Origin: Oscillospiraceae bacterium
GTDB lineage: Bacteria; Bacillota; Clostridia; Oscillospirales; JAKOTC01
Length of the DNA stretch: 18,061 nucleotides
NCBI GenBank assembly: GCA_035353335.1
Contig: DAOPZJ010000056.1
Location: 1-18,061 of the forward strand
Direction of reading: 5' to 3'
A program made the position numbers and the translations under genes. How positions within the stretch are numbered: position 1 is the first letter of the stretch; each line of letters begins with the position of its first letter. The notes under the pieces are model-generated. The model was not told where the DNA came from and did no database searches. It saw only the letters and a list, made by a program, of their open reading frames with translations. This document shows positions 13,277 to 18,061 of this stretch, piece after piece.

Positions 13277-13576
13277 TTATTCAATGTAATCGGCGCAGAC
13301 GCGGTCGGTGAGAGCCGCTCTGACAATGGTGCCGACGCGGACGTGTTCGGGATGGACGATATAATTTTTAAGCGCGTCTTCGTCGGTGAACAAGCTGTTC
13401 AACACTACGGCACGGTTACCTGATGGCAGCGTTGAAATCATCACTTTCAACGAAATGACCCCTTCGATTTTAGAAGTCAGCGCTTCCAGTTCGGTTTTGA
13501 TTTTTTGTGCGTTTTTAATGTTTTCTTCCTCGGTGAATTCCTCTTTGAAATTCCACATGACGATGTGTCTGACCAT
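13277..13576 (-). CDS. Dabb-family (stress-responsive A/B barrel) small protein
   Basis: A 99-residue protein that fits the Dabb ferredoxin-like dimeric alpha/beta barrel. It begins VRHIVMWNFKEE, has a central LPSGNRAVVLNSLFTDEDALKNYIVHPEH and ends near the conserved length of about 100 residues. His4 and the HPEHV region are typical of the family. Plant and bacterial members are stress-induced or act in polyketide ring closure, and the function in Firmicutes is unknown. The ATG at 13576 has an excellent AGGAGG 5 nt upstream. The same frame stays open further upstream into the neighbouring gene, but without a ribosome site. It lies 22 bp after the ComEA-like gene and may share its promoter. 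Confidence 0.88.
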   Translation of the reverse strand: MVRHIVMWNFKEEFTEEENIKNAQKIKTELEALTSKIEGVISLKVMISTLPSGNRAVVLNSLFTDEDALKNYIVHPEHVRVGTIVRAALTDRVCADYIE

Positions 13577-13598
13577 GATATCCTCCTGATAGAAATAA

Positions 13599-13955
13599 TT
13601 AATAAGATGCGCCAATCGTAATATAGTGGCGGATGGCCTCGTATTTTCCATCGCCGATGCCCTGCACTTCTTTAATCTCATCCTTAGAAAAGAACCCACC
13701 GCTTTCATCGCGGTACGCGATGATCCGCTCCGCCAGCAGTTCGCCGATGCCGGGCAGCAGCATCAGTTCATCTTTCGAAGCGTTATTAATGTTAATTTTT
13801 CCGTTCGGAAGGTCGATTGCGGGCGTCCATTGCGAGGCGTAGATCGCAGCTCCGATATGCGGGGCGGCGGTTTTTATCTTGTAAACCGAAAGCCCAATCA
13901 AGCCTGCGGACAATACCGCAAGCACGATACAGACAGCTTTGATGGTTTTCGACAA
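13599..13955 (-). CDS. Membrane-anchored ComEA-like helix-hairpin-helix DNA-binding protein
   Basis: A 118-residue protein with an N-terminal transmembrane helix (about 6-25), a short linker, and a double helix-hairpin-helix domain of ComEA type at about 52-115. The key segments are KININNASKDELMLLPGIGELLAERII and IKEVQGIGDGKYEAIRHYI. ComEA binds double-stranded DNA outside the membrane during transformation. This protein lacks the SLBB domain of the larger ComEA proteins, and no comEB or comEC is nearby, so a competence role is uncertain. I chose a TTG start at 13955 because GGAGGTGA lies 5 nt before it and the membrane helix follows directly. An ATG at 13994 in the same frame has no ribosome site. 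A SigA-type promoter fits just upstream. Confidence 0.85.
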   Translation of the reverse strand: MSKTIKAVCIVLAVLSAGLIGLSVYKIKTAAPHIGAAIYASQWTPAIDLPNGKININNASKDELMLLPGIGELLAERIIAYRDESGGFFSKDEIKEVQGIGDGKYEAIRHYITIGASY

Positions 13956-13980
13956 AAATGTCACCTCCGGCACCGATGTA

Positions 13981-14009
13981 ATTTTAACGCACATTACATA
14001 AAAACGCAA
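13981..14009 (-). promoter_or_regulatory. Predicted SigA-type promoter of the ComEA-like gene
   Basis: TTGCGT (14004-14009), 17 nt, TAAAAT (13981-13986) on the minus strand. The start would lie near 13974, just before the GGAGGTGA ribosome site. It overlaps the region expected to hold the promoter of the divergent sipL gene. Confidence 0.45.
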
Positions 14010-14026
14010 CTCAAAGCATAACAATT
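13998..14026 (+). promoter_or_regulatory. Weak SigE-like promoter candidate ahead of sipL-spoIVA
   Basis: ATA (13998-14000) is followed after 16 nt by CATAACAATT (from 14017), which resembles the sporulation SigE pattern (ATA, 16-18 nt, CATACAnT) but with mismatches in the -10. It is listed because spoIVA is SigE-dependent in studied spore formers and no SigA promoter is seen here on the plus strand. Confidence 0.25.
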
Positions 14027-14057
14027 GGCACATACGAGTGTAAAGGAGAGACAATAT

Positions 14058-15578
14058 ATGCAGATGAAAATGAATAAGAAAAGCATCGGCTCCTCTGTAA
14101 CGCTGCTCTCGGCAAAACCCGAGGTGCGAGTGGATTCGCAGGCGGTGATCCCCGATTATCTCCCCGAGGTTCAACGTGTTCTGCGGTCCGAAGCGGAGGT
14201 ATTCGTCACAGGGAGACAGATCGCGGAACAAAAAATCATCATAGAAGGAAATATCCGGTTTTGCACACTCTATCGGTCGCCCGACGGAGAATTGTGCAGC
14301 GCCAACCAGACAACGGCCTGGCGGCAGACGGTGGACGCTGCGGTACCGCCTGACTGTGCGGTCTTTGTGACCCCTCGCCTCCAAAGATGCTCCGCGCAGC
14401 CGATTTCGTCTCGCAAAATCGATCTGTTCGGATCGTTTTTGCTGGACACCGATGTCAAGGGAGCAAAACGCGAAGAACTGCTGGATAGCATTGAAGGCGC
14501 CGAGATTGAATTAAAAAGGCAGAATGTGACGATCAAACGGTTTTTGTCTTCCTTCAACCGCCAATTCACATTCAGTGAGGATTTAGAACTTGAAAACTCC
14601 CGGCCTTCGGTGATGAAGCTGCTGAGTTCGCGCCTTACCATTTCCGACAGCGGTTTCAAGGCGGTATCGGGGCGTGTCGCCGTCAGCGGAAACGCAACAC
14701 TCGAAGCACTGTATCTCGGTGACGTCAGTTCTTCAACACCTCATACGATCAAATTCACGATTCCGTTCAGCCAGATTATCGAATTGGATTCGGCTGAAAA
14801 CAGCGAGATCGAAATGGCGGCTTCGGTCGTATCATATGCGCTGAATGTGGTCACGCAGCCGGACGGCGACAACCGCCGCATGACTCTCGACTTAATTCTC
14901 TGCATTACCGCAGTCAACAATCTCATTGAGACAGTTGATTTGCTCTTTGACGGTTACAGTCGTGAATTCGCATCAGAAGCGCAGTACGGAGACTTTACCG
15001 CAGTTACGAGCTGTGAACGTTTCGAGGTACCCTGCACTGCTTCCGGCGGTGTCGACTTCAGCGGACAGACGATTGAAAAAGTGCTTGATACCAGGTGTTC
15101 AATCAATTCGGTTTCACTTTCGACGGAAAAAGAAGAGATTACCGTCTTTGGGTCGGTGACTGCGGTGATTATGACTTCAAACGAAGACGGAAAGTTGTCT
15201 TTTATCGAAAAAGTGCTTGAATTCGGACAGAATGTCAACGCCTCTGCCGAATGCGGCGATTTTTCGGTGAAAGCGTCGGTCAGCGGAAGCAAGTCCGTTC
15301 AGACCGGTTCGGGCATGGAAATTCGTACAGATGTCACCGCAACAGTGACGAAATGTGAGAGTGTCGTCTATAAACTGATGACCGATTTGAAAGTCAACGA
15401 AACGGTCAAAAAGTCGCCTCCGCTGAGTCCACTGGTAATTTGTTTCGCAGGCGAAGGCGAAGAGCTTTGGGAAATTGCAAAGACCTACAATACTTCGACA
15501 GACATAATCAAGACGCAAAACGGAATTACAGCGGATCGGCTGACCCACGATGACGTCTTGTTGATCCCCACCGTTTGA
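14058..15578 (+). CDS. sipL: SipL-like spore coat morphogenesis protein (DUF3794 repeats, LysM)
   Basis: A 506-residue protein with about three copies of the DUF3794 domain (roughly 20-115, 165-285 and 310-430) and a C-terminal LysM domain at about 460-505, recognisable from GEGEELWEIAKTYNTS, ITADRLTHDD and VLLIPTV. This is the layout of SipL of Clostridioides difficile, which binds SpoIVA and tethers the coat to the forespore, in place of SpoVID of Bacillus. The LysM domain is the known contact with SpoIVA. Its position 15 nt before spoIVA supports the assignment and suggests coordinated production in the mother cell. The ATG at 14058 follows AAAGGAGA at 8 nt. Two further in-frame ATGs lie within the next four codons. 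The protein has no signal peptide, as expected for a mother-cell cytosolic coat protein. Confidence 0.9.
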   Translation: MQMKMNKKSIGSSVTLLSAKPEVRVDSQAVIPDYLPEVQRVLRSEAEVFVTGRQIAEQKIIIEGNIRFCTLYRSPDGELCSANQTTAWRQTVDAAVPPDCAVFVTPRLQRCSAQPISSRKIDLFGSFLLDTDVKGAKREELLDSIEGAEIELKRQNVTIKRFLSSFNRQFTFSEDLELENSRPSVMKLLSSRLTISDSGFKAVSGRVAVSGNATLEALYLGDVSSSTPHTIKFTIPFSQIIELDSAENSEIEMAASVVSYALNVVTQPDGDNRRMTLDLILCITAVNNLIETVDLLFDGYSREFASEAQYGDFTAVTSCERFEVPCTASGGVDFSGQTIEKVLDTRCSINSVSLSTEKEEITVFGSVTAVIMTSNEDGKLSFIEKVLEFGQNVNASAECGDFSVKASVSGSKSVQTGSGMEIRTDVTATVTKCESVVYKLMTDLKVNETVKKSPPLSPLVICFAGEGEELWEIAKTYNTSTDIIKTQNGITADRLTHDDVLLIPTV

Positions 15579-15593
15579 GAGGAGCGTGACAAT

Positions 15594-17069
15594 ATGGGAA
15601 GCAGCATTTACACAGACATGGCAAAACGGACCGGAGGGGATATCTATATCGGCGTTGTCGGTCCGGTCAGAACAGGAAAATCCACGTTTATCAAGCGCTT
15701 TATGGAGACCCTCGTCATTCCGAACATTGCCGATACCGCGCGTAAAGAACGCTCCACCGATGAGCTTCCGCAGGCATCCGCCGGACGCACCATCATGACC
15801 ACTGAGCCGAAGTTTATCCCCGAAGAAGCCATCAAAGTCCGCATCGACGACGACGGCGAATTTAAAGTGCGAATGATCGACTGCGTCGGTTACATCGTCC
15901 CTAGCTCGATCGGCTATATTGAAAACGAAGCGCCCAGAATGGTTATGACTCCGTGGTTTGAACAAGAAGTTCCCTTTAACATGGCGGCGGAAGTCGGCAC
16001 CAAAAAGGTCATAACAGAACACTCAACCATTGGTTTGGTCGTCACTACCGACGGCAGTATCAGCGACATTCCGCGCGCTGAATATGCCGAGGCCGAACAG
16101 CGAGTAATCAACGAATTGCGAGAGATCAACAAGCCGTTCGCCATCGTCCTGAACAGCACCGATCCGACTTCCGAACGAGCGATTGCGGTCAAGGCCGAGA
16201 TCGAACAGCAATACGGAATCGGTGTCATTAGTGTCAACTGCCTTAAAATGGATGAAGAAGAAATTCTCGAAATTTTACGGAGTGTGCTCTATGAATTCCC
16301 GCTGCGCGAAATCTGGGTTGACGTTCCGAATTGGTTAATGAAACTGCCTGCGGATTACTGGTTGAAAACAGAGCTTCTCTCCAAAATGAAGGAGACCGCA
16401 AAGTCGGTAACCAAAATCAAAGAACTGGATGCATTCCCGGTCGCTGTAGCCGCCAACGAACATATTAGAAAAGCGGATATTGTCGGGCGCGATTACGGAA
16501 ACGGCAGCGCGAAAATAGAGATCGGACTGCAGCAGACGTTGTTTTTCCGTGTGATGAGTGAGATCACAGGCCAGCAGATCGATGACGAGGGCTCGCTGTT
16601 TGAGTTCATCAAAGCTGCTTCCGAGGTCAAGGGTATTTATGATAAATACCGCAGTGCCATCGAGGAAGTCAACGCGACCGGTTACGGGATCGTCATGCCC
16701 TCGATGGAGGAACTCTCACTTGAGCCACCGGAGATTATGAAACAGAGCGGAAGATACGGCGTCCGGTTGAAAGCCGGCGCACCTTCGATCCATATGATCC
16801 GCGCTGACATCAGCACTGAGATTCGCCCTGTCGTCGGATCCGAAAAGCAGTCTGAAGAACTCGTGATGTATCTTCTCAAAGATTATGAGGAATCGCCTGA
16901 AAAAATTTGGCAGTCCAACATCTTCGGCAAGTCGCTCCATGAACTTGTCAACGAAGGGCTGCATTCAAAACTCACCCATATGCCTCCTCAAGCCAGAGTC
17001 AAATTGCAGGATACCGTACAAAAGATCATCAATGACGGCTGCAACGGACTCATCTGTATCATCTTTTAG
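15594..17069 (+). CDS. spoIVA: Stage IV sporulation protein A, coat-basement ATPase
   Basis: A 491-residue SpoIVA, very close to the length of the B. subtilis protein. It polymerises in an ATP-dependent manner on the outer forespore membrane and forms the base of the spore coat. Walker A is GPVRTGKST (23-31) with Lys29, followed by a TRAFAC-like GTPase fold in which DCVGY marks the Walker B/switch region. The middle domain runs to about residue 390. The C-terminal domain ends in NGLICIIF, the region needed for anchoring through SpoVM in Bacillus. The ATG follows GAGAGGAG closely after the sipL stop codon, and the two genes form an operon. A strong terminator follows. Presence of this gene shows that the organism, or a recent ancestor, can make endospores. 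Confidence 0.98.
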   Translation: MGSSIYTDMAKRTGGDIYIGVVGPVRTGKSTFIKRFMETLVIPNIADTARKERSTDELPQASAGRTIMTTEPKFIPEEAIKVRIDDDGEFKVRMIDCVGYIVPSSIGYIENEAPRMVMTPWFEQEVPFNMAAEVGTKKVITEHSTIGLVVTTDGSISDIPRAEYAEAEQRVINELREINKPFAIVLNSTDPTSERAIAVKAEIEQQYGIGVISVNCLKMDEEEILEILRSVLYEFPLREIWVDVPNWLMKLPADYWLKTELLSKMKETAKSVTKIKELDAFPVAVAANEHIRKADIVGRDYGNGSAKIEIGLQQTLFFRVMSEITGQQIDDEGSLFEFIKAASEVKGIYDKYRSAIEEVNATGYGIVMPSMEELSLEPPEIMKQSGRYGVRLKAGAPSIHMIRADISTEIRPVVGSEKQSEELVMYLLKDYEESPEKIWQSNIFGKSLHELVNEGLHSKLTHMPPQARVKLQDTVQKIINDGCNGLICIIF

Positions 17070-17093
17070 ATAGGGTATTTTTCGTGTATAGTT

Positions 17094-17122
17094 CGCCCGC
17101 GTATTGCGGGCGTTTTTTTTTT
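17094..17122 (+). terminator. Strong terminator after spoIVA
   Basis: CGCCCGC (17094-17100) and GCGGGCG (17106-17112) form a perfect 7-bp GC stem with a 5-nt loop, followed by ten T residues. The stem and T-run overlap the -35 and spacer of the next promoter. Confidence 0.9.
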
Positions 17123-17132
17123 ATGTTATAAT
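17104..17132 (+). promoter_or_regulatory. SigA-type promoter of the YgjP-like gene, inside the spoIVA terminator
   Basis: TTGCGG (17104-17109), 17 nt, TATAAT (17127-17132), with an extended -10 (TGT before TATAAT). The -35 is formed by the loop and 3' arm of the terminator hairpin. The start would be near 17139, giving a leader of about 24 nt. Confidence 0.65.
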
Positions 17133-17162
17133 CGTCGGGAAAATCTATTTCGGAGCGTTTTT

Positions 17163-17708
17163 ATGTATGACTATCGGCTGATACGCGCAGATCGAAAAAC
17201 CATGTCTTTAAAAATCGGAAAAGACAATGTCCCGATTGTCAAAGCGCCATTTATGATGCCGGATTCGAAAATAAATACTTTTGTGGAAAAAAATGCCCAA
17301 TGGATTGAAAAACAGCTCGAAAAGCAAACTTTACATAATCGTTTTGAAAAGGTTATCTCAGAAAATGAAACCGCACTGAGACAAAGAGCAATTGAAACAC
17401 TACCTATAAAGGTAAATGACTTTTCACGTATCATGAACCTTTTCCCCTCTGCTGTCAAGATCACTTCGGCCAAATCTCGATTCGGAAGCTGTAACGGTAA
17501 TAACTCACTTTGTTTTTCATGGCGGCTGATGGCATATCCCGATGAGGCGATAAATTATGTCGTAGTTCATGAGCTTGCGCATATCAAATACAAAGACCAT
17601 TCAAAACGGTTCTATGCACTGATCGAGAGATACATGCCCGACTATAAGATAAAAAGAGCGCTGCTTAAAAACCCGTTATTGGGAGGAAAAAAAGATGACC
17701 AGATTTGA
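17163..17708 (+). CDS. YgjP-like (DUF45/M48-type) zinc metallopeptidase
   Basis: A 181-residue protein of the YgjP/DUF45 family, a minimal gluzincin-like metallopeptidase related to SprT and WLM domains. The diagnostic segment is complete: SAKSRFGSC at 102-110, FSWRLMAYPDEAINYVVV, the zinc motif HELAH (136-140), and KDHSKRF with His146 as the probable third ligand, followed by MPDYK. Family members are often encoded beside type I restriction genes, but none is visible here. The substrate is unknown. The ATG at 17163 follows GGAG at 7 nt. The 3' end overlaps the next gene by 14 nt, so the two are translated together. Confidence 0.92.
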   Translation: MYDYRLIRADRKTMSLKIGKDNVPIVKAPFMMPDSKINTFVEKNAQWIEKQLEKQTLHNRFEKVISENETALRQRAIETLPIKVNDFSRIMNLFPSAVKITSAKSRFGSCNGNNSLCFSWRLMAYPDEAINYVVVHELAHIKYKDHSKRFYALIERYMPDYKIKRALLKNPLLGGKKDDQI

Positions 17709-18061
17709 GGATTTTGACTGGAGCAAACTCCGTAAAAATTACGAACTCTGGTACCAAAATAAACTCGGAAGGCCGATCGTACCGATTGAAATTAAGAAAG
17801 AGGCCTCAGACCGTGATGAATCACCCTATCCGATGTTAAATTTTATCTCGGCAGCGGACTTTTCGGTGACGCCGAAGCAGCTGATCGATCGGCTCGATTA
17901 TGAACTTTCGAAAACAGAGTATATGGGGGAAGGTTTTCCTCATATCGGGACCCAGGCGTTTGGTGCGGGCGTCACGGCAGCGTTTTTGGGCTGTGAACTC
18001 CATGCCCGAAAAGAAACTACCTGGTTTGCTCCGGCGATGGAACTCCCGATTCAAGAGCTGC
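17695..18061 (+). CDS. Uroporphyrinogen decarboxylase-like protein, 3' end beyond the window
   Basis: The first 122 codons of an open frame that runs off the right edge. The ATG at 17695 follows GGGAGG at about 9 nt and lies within the last codons of the YgjP-like gene. The N-terminus reads WSKLRKNYELWYQNKLGRPIVPIEI, and later GEGFPHIGTQAFGAGVTAAFLGCEL and ETTWFAPAMEL. This pattern fits a large group of UROD-fold proteins in anaerobes that are not haem enzymes; related members have the pattern FGPGVLAAFLGA followed by TVWF. The catalytic C-terminal half is not visible, so reaction and metal use cannot be judged. It is a different subgroup from the UROD-like gene at the left end. Confidence 0.75.
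   Translation, partial: MTRFEDFDWSKLRKNYELWYQNKLGRPIVPIEIKKEASDRDESPYPMLNFISAADFSVTPKQLIDRLDYELSKTEYMGEGFPHIGTQAFGAGVTAAFLGCELHARKETTWFAPAMELPIQEL

Noticed and set aside
13577..13708. N-terminal extension of the Dabb protein through the open frame upstream
   Set aside because: The extension overlaps the ComEA-like coding region, is not Dabb-like, and an excellent AGGAGG precedes the internal ATG at 13576.
15177..16022. A 281-codon open frame on the minus strand across the sipL-spoIVA junction
   Set aside because: It is antisense to two clearly homologous sporulation genes. The product is low in recognisable features and the start has no ribosome site.

Overview
The window looks like a chromosomal segment from an endospore-forming member of the Clostridia. 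The main evidence is a SCIFF (six cysteines in forty-five) ranthipeptide with its radical-SAM maturase, beside yajC and a small TIGR04086-like membrane protein. A sipL-spoIVA pair for spore-coat assembly and a lon-ysxC pair of Firmicutes type agree with this. Base composition is fairly balanced over most of the window, but the first ~600 bases are clearly AT-rich. No phage, insertion sequence, CRISPR array or rRNA was seen.

Left part, 1-2717. A membrane protein with an HExxH motif runs off the left edge on the minus strand. It is preceded, 1 nt away, by a 38-codon frame that may be its coupled leader or its frameshifted N-terminus. Next come a UROD-fold protein (minus) and a divergent AraC-family regulator (plus), sharing a 103-bp intergenic region with a palindrome placed to act on both promoters.

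Minus-strand block, 2714-10906, listed in transcription order from right to left: tRNA-Leu(CAA), an SDR reductase, yajC, the TIGR04086-like protein, scfA (SCIFF), scfB (maturase), a histidine phosphatase, lon, ysxC and an APH-type kinase. Several junctions overlap or nearly touch. tRNA-Leu, yajC and scfA each have a recognisable SigA-type promoter. scfA has its own promoter, a hairpin at the predicted 5' end of the mRNA, and a terminator between it and scfB. Together these suggest far more precursor than maturase.

Plus-strand block, 11105-13183: homoserine dehydrogenase followed by a TIM-barrel sugar-phosphate isomerase/epimerase. The promoter is back to back with that of tRNA-Leu and carries two copies of a TTGCCAA inverted repeat. 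A 16-bp site one base away from the ParB-binding parS consensus lies just after the epimerase gene.

Right part, 13277-18061: a Dabb-family small protein and a membrane-anchored ComEA-like helix-hairpin-helix protein (both minus), then sipL and spoIVA (plus). These are followed by a strong terminator whose hairpin contains the -35 element of the next gene, a YgjP-like metallopeptidase. A second UROD-like protein overlaps that gene and runs off the right edge.

No wholly new system is evident. The least ordinary items are the regulatory layout of the SCIFF locus and its overlapping phosphatase, the parS-like site, the paired operators before hom, and the split membrane metalloprotease at the left edge.
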